This document shows positions 41,788 through 49,931 of a stretch of 64,000 bases of DNA, piece after piece. The translations under genes and the position numbers were made by a program. The first letter of the stretch is position 1; every line of letters begins with the position of its first letter. This stretch comes from Micromonospora citrea (GTDB taxonomy: Bacteria > Actinomycetota > Actinomycetes > Mycobacteriales > Micromonosporaceae). The stretch covers positions 2,272,501 through 2,336,500 of the forward strand of contig NZ_FMHZ01000002.1 of NCBI RefSeq assembly GCF_900090315.1, read 5' to 3'. The notes under the pieces were generated by a model that was given only the letters and a program-made list of their open reading frames with translations, had not been told where the DNA came from and did no database searches.

Positions 41788-43119
41788 TCACCGCCCGTCC
41801 GCCGACGCCGCCCCGGCCAGCAGCGCGAGGATCGTCTGGTTCGCCTCCCAGCCGTCCGGGAACTTGACCGGCACGTCGAGGTGCACGATCTCCGTCGACG
41901 GGTGCGCGTCCAGCAGTTCGCCGATCCCCGCCCGCGCCACCACCACGCACGCGTGCCGGTGCCGGGACGTCAGCACGCAGAGCCGCCCCGACTCCAGGTG
42001 GAACGCCGTCGCGTCCCGCCGCCCCGACAGCGGGTGCAGCACGATCGTCACGTCGTACTCCCGGCCCTGGAGCCGGTTGGCGGTGTCGACGGTGATGCCC
42101 GCCCCGGCCTCGCCCAGGTGCGCGCGGATCGCCGCGACCTGGTCGCGGTGCGCGGCTCCGACGGCGATCCGGTCGGCGGTGACCGGCGCCCCGGCCGGCG
42201 CGTGCTCGGAGACGGCGACCGCGCCGCGCCGCAGCACCCGCAGCGCCAGCGCCGCGCACGCGGCGGTGGCGTCGGCATCGGTACGCAGGGTGTGCCCGGC
42301 CGGCAGCTCGTAGAGCGCCCAGCCCGTGCGGGCGGCGAGATTTACCGCCTCGTCGACCGCGTCCCCCGGGCCGGCCTCGGTGAACGTCAGCACCCGGTCG
42401 TCGGGACCGGTGCCGGCGCGGAACCCGGTGAACGGGTAGAACGCCGCCGCGACCACCGGCGCCGCCGACGCGGGCAGCCGCCACGACACCGGCAGCCGGT
42501 GCACCGGCAACCCCGGGTTGTGGCGCAGCAGCACCGCCACCGCCGACTGCATCGGATCCCAGGTCAGGCCCGTCCAGCGCGCCGTCTCGACGGTCGAGAA
42601 CGGGTCGAGCTGGCCGGGATCACCCACGAACAGCGCCCGCTCGAACCTGCCGGCCACGCGCAGCAGCGCGTCCGACCGCATCTGGTACGCCTCGTCCACG
42701 ATCGCCCACGGCCAGAAGCCCTCGGCGACCGTGGCCCACTTCGCGGCCGTACCGATGATGACGGCCGGGCCGCCGAGGTCGGCGACCTTCGCGGCCACCC
42801 GTACCGTCTCGTGGCCCCGCACCCGCTCCGACGGCCGGTAGTCGCCGGCGGAGAGCCGGCCGATGCGCAGCTCGGGCGCCTTGCGGGCCAGGCGGTCGAT
42901 CAGGTCGTCGACCTGCTCGTTCGTCTGCGCGACGATGATCAGCGGCTCACCGGCCGCGGCCAGCTCGACGGCGGCGCGCACCACCAGGGTCGACTTGCCG
43001 GCCCCCGGCGGCGAGTCGACCACGACGCCGCGGTGTGCGCCGGAACGCAGGTCGGCCAGCACGGCCGTGACGACCCGCTCCGCCTCGACCGCCGGCGGCA
43101 CCTCCAACCCGGCCCGCAT
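41788..43119 (-). CDS. SF1-type DNA/RNA helicase-like ATPase
   Basis: 443 residues. Motif I SPPGAGKST (36-44), motif II VDEAYQ (141-146), motif III VGDPGQLDP, the VDTANRLQGREYD segment (motif V) and VLTSRHRHACVVV (motif VI) define a minimal superfamily 1 helicase of the Upf1/RecD-like AAA_30 group. There is no extra nuclease or zinc domain. ATG at 43119 has AAGGTGGG upstream. It is divergent from a membrane STAND ATPase, with a shared 203-base region, and convergent with the CBM gene. It may form a functional pair with the STAND protein. Confidence 0.88.
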   Translation of the reverse strand: MRAGLEVPPAVEAERVVTAVLADLRSGAHRGVVVDSPPGAGKSTLVVRAAVELAAAGEPLIIVAQTNEQVDDLIDRLARKAPELRIGRLSAGDYRPSERVRGHETVRVAAKVADLGGPAVIIGTAAKWATVAEGFWPWAIVDEAYQMRSDALLRVAGRFERALFVGDPGQLDPFSTVETARWTGLTWDPMQSAVAVLLRHNPGLPVHRLPVSWRLPASAAPVVAAAFYPFTGFRAGTGPDDRVLTFTEAGPGDAVDEAVNLAARTGWALYELPAGHTLRTDADATAACAALALRVLRRGAVAVSEHAPAGAPVTADRIAVGAAHRDQVAAIRAHLGEAGAGITVDTANRLQGREYDVTIVLHPLSGRRDATAFHLESGRLCVLTSRHRHACVVVARAGIGELLDAHPSTEIVHLDVPVKFPDGWEANQTILALLAGAASADGR

Positions 43120-43322
43120 CGATCCCACCTTCCCCACGAGGTCTACGGGACCCTACGCCAGCCCGACGACGCGCGGCGGACGGCGGGGCGGCGGACGGCG
43201 CGTCCGGGCCGGCGGGAATGCGGAAACCGACCGCTGGCCGGCGGCGACAGGCACTAGCGTGAGCGGTGGGCGGAGGCGGGTGCCGCCGCCGTTGGCCGAC
43301 CATGTCGATCATGGGGGTGCCG

Positions 43323-46300
43323 ATGCGGGGGCCGAAACGCGGTCCGGCCTGGGCGGCCCAACTGTGGCTACGCCAGCGCCGGCGCCGGTGGCGGACCCGG
43401 CGGGAACGCCGGACCGAGCGCGACCGCCGCCGGCGCACCGACGAACGGGGCAACGTCAGGGTGCGGTGGCGGTACCGCCGCTGGCTGCGATGGACGATCG
43501 TCGCCGGCGCCTTCGCGTTCCTCGGGTGGGCCGCCCTCTCCGTGATCCTGACGGTCCTCGACATCGACCCCGTGCGCGTGTCCGGGTGGTGCGGCGGGAA
43601 GGGCCCGCGAGCCTACTACTGCGGGCAGGTGATCGGGTTCGTCAAGCCCCTGCTGGGCGCGGCGTTCGGACTCGCGGTCTTCTACTACTGGCGATACATC
43701 CCGGTCCGCCGCTGGTACCGGCAGAACGTGCTGCGCAACAGCCGGATGGTGCTGCCCAGCGCCGAACGGGGTCTCGACCCGGCCGACGTCGTCGGCCGTG
43801 ACGAGCTGTGCGAGCTGTTGATCCAGCGACTACGCGACCGGGCCACCCGACGGCCGCTGCTGCTGGTGGGCGGCATCGGCACCGGCAAGACGGCCACCCT
43901 GGCCCGCCTCGCGGAGCGGCTGATGACCATCAAGGTCGTGCCGGTCGGGGTCGACCTGCGGACGGTCAAGGACCCGGAGAAACTGAACTTCCACCAGCTC
44001 GCCCTCGAACAGTTCGGGCGCACCATCGACACCCGGCTGCGCGGGGCGGGCGAGGCCGACCGGATCTGGCGCAGGCTCTGGCTGGAGAACCGCATAGTGG
44101 TGCTCGCCGACGGCCTGGAGGAGACCCTCGCCGAGGCCGACCAGCCCGCCGCCGACCGGGACAGCGTGCTCCGGGAGGCCATCCGGGCCGCGGTCCGGGA
44201 ACAGCTCCCCCTGGTGATCGCGTCGCGCCCCGACGACCCGCTGCGGGGCCTGGACGCGCTGCTGCTGCAACTGGAGCCGCTCGGCGAGGGAGCCGCCCTC
44301 GAATACGTGCAGGCCCACAGCCGCCGCTCGGGTACGGAACACCGGTGGGACCGCATCACCGAGCTGGTCAAGGCCGCCGATGTCGCCGACTCCCCGTTCT
44401 ACCTGCGGATCATCGGTCAGCTCCACGAGGTCGACCGCCTCGACAACGTCAAGGCGGCCGACCCGGGCCGGGCCACGCTGCGCTGGCGCCTGCTGGAGGA
44501 GTGGCGGGCGGCCGTCGTCGCCGGCGACCTGTACGAGGACTACGGCCTGCCGCAGACCGAACGGTCCGACGCGATCGAAGTGCTCTCCGCCCTCGCCTGC
44601 ATCGGGTTGCGCGACAACCGGCAGTTCGTCCGCACGACGGAACTGACCGGCGGCGGTGCGCCCCTCGGCGACGGCCGGCGGCGGATCCTGCGCGAGCTGA
44701 AGAAACGGCTGCGGAAACTCGACGCCGACAACCTGCAGGACATCGGGCTCGCCGAGACCACCGGCGACGCGCTGAACATCGTGGCGAAACGCGTCGACGG
44801 GGTGCGCTTCCAGCACGGGGTGATCCAGGCCTACCTCGGCTCGCGCTTCCTCGCCGCCGCCATGCGCGACGACGGCTTCCTCGACCGCGCGTTCACCCGC
44901 AACGCGGGTCCGGGGCGCGAACTGCTCTCCGCGCTCACCCTGCACGCCGGCCGCGCGGACGCGGGCGAAGGGCGGGGCGAGCGGTGGAAACCGGGCGGCC
45001 GGCCCGGCGAGCTGCGCCGCCTCGCCGACGCCGCCCGCGACCAGGTGGGGCTGACCCGCTGGGAGCCGAAGACCACCCGGAGCCGGCCGTCCGCTCTCGT
45101 GCGGCGCCTCTGCGACGAGGCGAGAAGGACGCCGAACCGCACCCGGGCGCTGGAGATGTTCGCGGCGGCGCTGGAGATGGACGCCGCCGCCGGGCACACC
45201 TCGCATCGCGCGCTGGCCGACGCCGTCCGCGGGGCATGGCACCACTATCAGGGCGACGGGAGCGTCACCGACCGCCCCCTGGAGGACGCGAAGATCGCCC
45301 TCGTGCGGCGCTTCGGCGACGCCGCCCGGCAGCTCGGGGCCCGACCGCCCGAACCCGTCGGGCTCCGCACGCGACGGCCGACACCGCAGTACCAGCAGCT
45401 GTTCCGGATGATGGCCGGGGAGGGCTCGTACCTTCCCCGGCTGGCCGCGGCCCGCGCGATCGCCGCCGGCGGCAACGCGGCCGTCCGGGAGCTGGGTGAG
45501 CTGCTCGCCGAACCGCCGCAGACGGCCGACACCCCGCAGCGACAGCGCCTGGAGGAACTGCGGACCTGGATCGCGCCGGCGCTGTTCCTGCACGCCGACG
45601 ACACGCCGACCCCCGACGGAACGACCTGGCGACACGAGGCCCACCAGAACCTGCGACGCTGGGTGCGCCACCTGGCCGGCGACGCCTCCGACGGCGCCCG
45701 CCTCTACGAGATCACCCTCGCCCAGGGCTTCCGCCTGGCGGCGAACTGCCGCGTCTACCCCGCACACCGCAGCCTGCTGATCGAGGAGGCCGAGAAGGCG
45801 CTGCGGCACTCCCGGTTCTGGTATTCGCACCTGGTGCTCATCCAGGCGCTGACCCTGCTGGCGCTGCCCCGCGACCCCGCGGAGACGCTGCGCGAGCGGG
45901 GCCACGGATCGGACCCGCGCGGCCTGGTCGAGTTCTGGATCTCGATCGCCGGCGGCGCGGACGCCGCCCCGTCTCCCGGCAGCAGCACCGAGCACCCGCT
46001 CGTCCGCAGGGTCGCGGACCTGTGCGTCGAGGCGCTCGTCGACCGCCACCCCGAACGGCGCTGCTGGATCGACGAGCGGGAGATCGTCGGACGGGTGGGC
46101 GCGGTCAGCCCGCAACCCGGCATCCGCCGGCTCCAGGACACCTGGCTGCCACCCTCGCACGGCTGGGCGGTGCTGGAACCGCGGGCCCAACGGCTGCTGG
46201 CCGACGTGATGCTGCTGCTCAACCTCGCTGACCGGGGCCACGACGACGACGAGCGGGCACGCCGGCTCACCCGGGCCAGCCGGCCCGAACTGCCGCCGTG

Positions 46301-46595
46301 CCTCACCATCGACCGCACCGCCATGCGGGTCACCCTCAGCCGCCGCCAGGCCCACGACGTCCAGCCGGGCTCCACCTGCATCGACGACTGCGCGTTCCGG
46401 CTGTGCCCGCTGCCGCCGAAGGGCGACGAGCTGCGCTACCAGATGGACGAGGTCTTCTGCGCCCACCAGATCGACCTCGTCGGGCACTGGTTCCGCCCGT
46501 CCAGACGGGCCGACTGGCAGGCGGTCAACCGCGACGACCTGCGGACGTTCTGGCACGAGATGTCCGAACGGATGGCCCCCGCCTGGCGGAAGTGA
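43323..46595 (+). CDS. membrane-anchored STAND/NACHT-like ATPase
   Basis: 1090 residues. A very basic N-terminus of about 55 residues precedes two membrane segments (about 57-79 and 103-126). The P-loop domain has Walker A GGIGTGKT (183-190), Walker B IVVLADGLEE (258-267) and the ASRPDD sensor segment, typical of NACHT-like STAND switches. The remainder is helical repeats. The C-terminus has a cysteine cluster C-x3-C-AFRLC-PLPPKG and FCAHQ, which I recall as conserved in a family of actinobacterial membrane STAND proteins. ATG at 43323 is preceded by GGGGGTG; ATGs at 43302 and 43311 are alternatives. Members often act in immunity or signalling; no effector domain is visible. Confidence 0.85.
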   Translation: MRGPKRGPAWAAQLWLRQRRRRWRTRRERRTERDRRRRTDERGNVRVRWRYRRWLRWTIVAGAFAFLGWAALSVILTVLDIDPVRVSGWCGGKGPRAYYCGQVIGFVKPLLGAAFGLAVFYYWRYIPVRRWYRQNVLRNSRMVLPSAERGLDPADVVGRDELCELLIQRLRDRATRRPLLLVGGIGTGKTATLARLAERLMTIKVVPVGVDLRTVKDPEKLNFHQLALEQFGRTIDTRLRGAGEADRIWRRLWLENRIVVLADGLEETLAEADQPAADRDSVLREAIRAAVREQLPLVIASRPDDPLRGLDALLLQLEPLGEGAALEYVQAHSRRSGTEHRWDRITELVKAADVADSPFYLRIIGQLHEVDRLDNVKAADPGRATLRWRLLEEWRAAVVAGDLYEDYGLPQTERSDAIEVLSALACIGLRDNRQFVRTTELTGGGAPLGDGRRRILRELKKRLRKLDADNLQDIGLAETTGDALNIVAKRVDGVRFQHGVIQAYLGSRFLAAAMRDDGFLDRAFTRNAGPGRELLSALTLHAGRADAGEGRGERWKPGGRPGELRRLADAARDQVGLTRWEPKTTRSRPSALVRRLCDEARRTPNRTRALEMFAAALEMDAAAGHTSHRALADAVRGAWHHYQGDGSVTDRPLEDAKIALVRRFGDAARQLGARPPEPVGLRTRRPTPQYQQLFRMMAGEGSYLPRLAAARAIAAGGNAAVRELGELLAEPPQTADTPQRQRLEELRTWIAPALFLHADDTPTPDGTTWRHEAHQNLRRWVRHLAGDASDGARLYEITLAQGFRLAANCRVYPAHRSLLIEEAEKALRHSRFWYSHLVLIQALTLLALPRDPAETLRERGHGSDPRGLVEFWISIAGGADAAPSPGSSTEHPLVRRVADLCVEALVDRHPERRCWIDEREIVGRVGAVSPQPGIRRLQDTWLPPSHGWAVLEPRAQRLLADVMLLLNLADRGHDDDERARRLTRASRPELPPCLTIDRTAMRVTLSRRQAHDVQPGSTCIDDCAFRLCPLPPKGDELRYQMDEVFCAHQIDLVGHWFRPSRRADWQAVNRDDLRTFWHEMSERMAPAWRK

Positions 46596-46617
46596 GCCCC
46601 CTCCGATCACGCCCCCG

Positions 46618-46635
46618 GCCGGCGGCGTCGCCGGC
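46618..46635 (+). terminator. hairpin after the STAND gene
   Basis: A 7-bp perfect stem GCCGGCG/CGCCGGC with a GCGT loop lies 22 bases after the STAND stop codon. Confidence 0.45.
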
Positions 46636-46769
46636 GCGCCCCTCCTCCCGCCGCCCGCCCAGCCACGTCGGGCGGTTCGGCCGCCGGCCGGAGGGCCCGA
46701 CAGGCGTGTTCGCGCCGCGAGCGGGTACCCGCGCTGGGCTGCGCGAGCGTGAGGAAGGCAGGTGCCGAC

Positions 46770-47090
46770 GTGGCGAAGTTCCTGATCAGGGCGACCTACA
46801 CCAGCCGGGGCATCGCCGGGTTGGGCAAGGAGGGCGGTACGGCTCGCGCGGAGGTGGTCCGGGCGCTGATCGAGAACTCCGGCGGTCGGGTGGAGTCGCT
46901 GTACTTCGCGTTCGGCCAGTACGACCTGTACGTGGTGGGCGAGGTGGCGGACAACGCGACCGCCGCCGCGCTGGGCATCGCCGTCCGGTCGGCGGGCGGG
47001 GTGGAAGCCACAGTCGTCCCGCTGCTGACCCCGGAGGAGATCGACACGGCAGCCAGGATGCCGGTCACCTACCAGCCACCGGGCGGGTAA
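46770..47090 (+). CDS. GYD domain protein
   Basis: 106 residues. It shows the GYD/dimeric alpha-beta-barrel pattern FLIRATYTSRGIAGLGKEGG, GGRVESLYFAFGQYDLYVVG and GVEATVVPLLTPEE. The family binds small ligands or acts as a regulator; function is unknown. GTG at 46770 begins VAKFLIRATYTS, the family start; the upstream GTG at 46749 adds seven atypical residues. Same-strand after the STAND gene but separated from it by a hairpin. Confidence 0.87.
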   Translation: MAKFLIRATYTSRGIAGLGKEGGTARAEVVRALIENSGGRVESLYFAFGQYDLYVVGEVADNATAAALGIAVRSAGGVEATVVPLLTPEEIDTAARMPVTYQPPGG

Positions 47091-47149
47091 CGTGGACTGC
47101 CGACTCGACGGAGAGGGTCACGGGCTCACGGCATCCCGGCCACGGGGTG

Positions 47150-48877
47150 TCACGGCATCCCGGCGACCTTCTGCCGGTGGGCGCGCAGCGCGGCGACGTC
47201 CGGCCGGTCCACCGTACGGGCCGGCAGACGCAGCTCCTCACCGTGCCACCGGGCGTAGTGCGCGGCGTCCTCCCTGACCCGGACGCGGAGCTGGTCGTCG
47301 ACCCAGATCAGGCCGCGGTCGAAGAGGTTGTGCACGTCGGCCCGGAGCAGCAGTCCGTTGGTCACCCGGTTCGTGGCGGGCCCGTCGTAGGGCGAGATGT
47401 GGGCGGCTTGGAGGGCGGCCTCGGTGTCGCAGCCGGTGACCGCGCACCGCCCCCCGTACGCCTCGACGAGCCTGCGCCGGAAGTCGGCCTGGCCCTGGCG
47501 GGCGGTCACCTCGGCGAGCCGGCGGCGACGCCCTTCGGACAGTGCGTCGGGCTCCGACGACGGACCCGCTCCCAGCGCATCCGTGAGCCCGTCCAGCTCC
47601 CACGCGCGCATTTCCCGCACGCCGCGCACGGAGCCGGCGGACACCACATGCGCGGCCCTGTCGTTTCCGAGCAGGTGCCGACTCAGTTCGGCGTTCCACC
47701 GGATCGCTACTCGCCACTCCAGCCCGCTCCCGGTAGGCCGCTGGTACGGGTCGCCCCAGGCGATGCCGGAGGCGACAAGGCGAGGCGCCGGCTCGGGGGC
47801 GCATGCCCAGATTCGGTCGCCGGCCGCCATCCGGTGATAGCCGGAGGAGAGCCGCCAGTCGAGCGGGGTGTGGCTGTGGAAGAGCTCCCGGACGTCCCCC
47901 GACAGTTCGCTGCCGCTTTCCTCGACCGGGAAGATCCAGTCGGTTGTGCCCCTGTGCCGGCGGAGGACCGCATCGGCGAGTTGCTGGTTGTGCCCCCGAG
48001 CGTGCAGGGTCCGAGACCGAAGCAGTGGTTCGGTGAGGGCGCGGGCGGCGAGGACGATGCGATCGTCCGCGAGCGCCGCGAGCAGGTCGTCGACACTACC
48101 GGCGAGGAGTTCCTGGTCAGGCCCGGCATCAACGTAGTCCGACGGCCATCTGGTAAGCGCCGGATGAGTCGTCTGCAAGCCTGCGTGCGTCCAGTGCTCG
48201 ACGAGCACCGAACTGCGGACGACCAGGAACCCCTCGACCCGGGCATCCCTGGTCGGGTTGGCCGGTTCGTGCAGCACGAACGTCTCCATCGTCTTCATGG
48301 AGACCGCCGAGAGTCGCGGCGGATTTGTCCTCGTGCCAGGCAGGCACGAGAGCGCCCAGTACTCCCGCTCGGTCGTCGCCGCATCGGGCACGACCGCGTC
48401 GAGATAAGCGCGGTTGGCCATCACCACCGCGTCGAAGTACGGGCTGTCCATCAGCCGATCGAAGCGGCTCGCGACATCGGAGACGGCCGGCCGCCCGGGC
48501 AGCAGCCGGTTGAACCGCGGTCTGAGCCCGGTAAGCAGGGCGTCCTTGAGCGCCTTGGGGTCGCCCGTCTCCCGCCACCTGACCTCGCACCGCCCGAGCC
48601 ACGCGGCGACCTCGGCTGTGGTCGTCTGCCTGCCCAGGTCATCGTCGAGCATCTCGCCGACCTGCTTGTGCAGCACCGACGAGCCCCGGCCGCCCCCGAG
48701 GTGCGCCCTCAGCCGTTCCCGAAGGGTCCGACCTGTCTCTCCCACGTAGACGATCTCGCCATGGAGGATGACGACGTGAGCCCCGGGCGCAAGCGGCGCC
48801 CGCGCGACCGTTTCCCGCGTGAACGGCAGCGGCTCGGTGAACGCGGCAAGCAGAGTGTCGAGGGCGGCGTCACGCAT
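47150..48877 (-). CDS. GIY-YIG / EVE-like / HNH triple-domain nuclease, candidate modification-dependent restriction enzyme
   Basis: 575 residues with three regions. Residues 34-125 form a GIY-YIG-like nuclease: HVVILHGEIVYVGETGRTLR, Arg53/Arg56, and the closing Asn in LRPRFN. Residues 313-415 match an EVE/PUA-like fold that reads modified bases: WIFPVEES, MAAGDRIWACAP, RLVASGIAWGDPY and WRVAIRW. Residues 466-545 are an HNH_2-type nuclease with Cys478 and Cys483, His493, and His516-Asn517 in DVHNLFDRGL. Residues 130-300 are of unknown fold. EVE-HNH restriction enzymes that cut modified DNA are known; adding a GIY-YIG domain is unusual. ATG at 48877 lacks a clear ribosome site. No methylase is adjacent, consistent with a type IV enzyme. 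Confidence 0.85.
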   Translation of the reverse strand: MRDAALDTLLAAFTEPLPFTRETVARAPLAPGAHVVILHGEIVYVGETGRTLRERLRAHLGGGRGSSVLHKQVGEMLDDDLGRQTTTAEVAAWLGRCEVRWRETGDPKALKDALLTGLRPRFNRLLPGRPAVSDVASRFDRLMDSPYFDAVVMANRAYLDAVVPDAATTEREYWALSCLPGTRTNPPRLSAVSMKTMETFVLHEPANPTRDARVEGFLVVRSSVLVEHWTHAGLQTTHPALTRWPSDYVDAGPDQELLAGSVDDLLAALADDRIVLAARALTEPLLRSRTLHARGHNQQLADAVLRRHRGTTDWIFPVEESGSELSGDVRELFHSHTPLDWRLSSGYHRMAAGDRIWACAPEPAPRLVASGIAWGDPYQRPTGSGLEWRVAIRWNAELSRHLLGNDRAAHVVSAGSVRGVREMRAWELDGLTDALGAGPSSEPDALSEGRRRRLAEVTARQGQADFRRRLVEAYGGRCAVTGCDTEAALQAAHISPYDGPATNRVTNGLLLRADVHNLFDRGLIWVDDQLRVRVREDAAHYARWHGEELRLPARTVDRPDVAALRAHRQKVAGMP

Positions 48878-49127
48878 CCGTGGATGCTACAGACATCGGC
48901 GCCCCGCCGGCCGTCCAGCAAAGAGTCCCACCGGCCGCCCGCTCCCAACGTTCGCGGCCACGCGCTCTCAGCGATCGCGGCCACGCGGTGAAGCAGCGCG
49001 TCCAGTCCATCAAGCCCGAGGCCTAGCTTCGCACGGCGAGATGGGTCATCGGCGGCGGGGCATCTCATCCGGTACCAGTCCGAATGCAAGAATCGCCGAT
49101 GGCCCTGCCGATCATTGAGGAGGCGGC

Positions 49128-49931
49128 GTGCGCTTCAACTACCTCATGACGGACCACCCAGCCTGGCACACGAACGACGATGGCATCCATCGCCTGGTGA
49201 CGACCGACGGTGGAGCAGCGCGCCTACTCACGGTCCGCGACCAACTGATCACCGATCGGGCCGTGTCCGGCGAAGGGCCGCGACCGATCATCGACACGTT
49301 CCCTTCCCCGTCGACAGCACAACCGCAGGCCGCACCGATCCATGGCTCACTGGCAGAACTGGGAACAGTGGCTCGACTGCGCAACCCGAGTCTGTGGGAT
49401 GCGCTGGCAACGGCGATCGTCCGGCAGGTCATCCGGGCCGGACAGGCGCGTCGGCTGTATCGCGAGTTCTGCATGCGCTTCGGCCCCGGGGTCGCGCTAT
49501 CCGATGAGACGGACATCCACGCTTTCCCATCCCCCGACCGTGTGCTAACTCTGAGCGATGACGACTTTACCCACTGTGGTATGGCGTTCAAGCGGCGCCC
49601 GCTGCGGCACGCGGCGCGAGCCTTTCTCGCTCATGGCCCGACCTGGTCGAACCTGTCCCCCTCGGTACTGGTCAAGGAGCTTCAGACCATCCCCGGGATC
49701 GGCCCGTGGAGTGCCGGTGCGGCAGTCGCCGACTGGAGCAACGACTGGGCGCTCTACCCCTACGGCGACCTGGCGGTCCGCACCTGGGCGCGGCGGGCGA
49801 ACCCGGACCATCCCTGGCCGAGTGACGAACCATCGTTCGTTCGGACGTGGCAGCGGGTGACCGGTGACGACCTCGCCACGTACACCCTGCTCACCCTCGC
49901 CCTCGGTTGCCGACGCAACGGATCCGTCTAG
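49128..49931 (+). CDS. HhH-GPD base-excision DNA glycosylase-like protein
   Basis: 267 residues. The C-terminal half carries the HhH motif IPGIGPWSAG (188-197) and the catalytic Asp214 in YPYGDLAVRTW, as in AlkA-like 3-methyladenine glycosylases. Residues 88-118 (LWDALATAIVRQVIRAGQAR) match the domain's first helices. There is no [4Fe-4S] cluster motif. It should excise a modified or damaged base from DNA. GTG at 49128 has GAGGAGG four bases upstream. The base composition is lower in GC than nearby core genes. Its 3' end overlaps the radical SAM start by 68 bases, so the two are co-expressed. Confidence 0.85.
   Translation: MRFNYLMTDHPAWHTNDDGIHRLVTTDGGAARLLTVRDQLITDRAVSGEGPRPIIDTFPSPSTAQPQAAPIHGSLAELGTVARLRNPSLWDALATAIVRQVIRAGQARRLYREFCMRFGPGVALSDETDIHAFPSPDRVLTLSDDDFTHCGMAFKRRPLRHAARAFLAHGPTWSNLSPSVLVKELQTIPGIGPWSAGAAVADWSNDWALYPYGDLAVRTWARRANPDHPWPSDEPSFVRTWQRVTGDDLATYTLLTLALGCRRNGSV

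Noticed and set aside
43830-46610. A 926-residue minus-strand frame
   Set aside because: It is antisense to the STAND ATPase and has no domain or ribosome site.
48709-49089. A minus-strand 126-residue frame between the nuclease and glycosylase genes
   Set aside because: It overlaps the start of the nuclease by 170 bases in another frame and has no family-like sequence.
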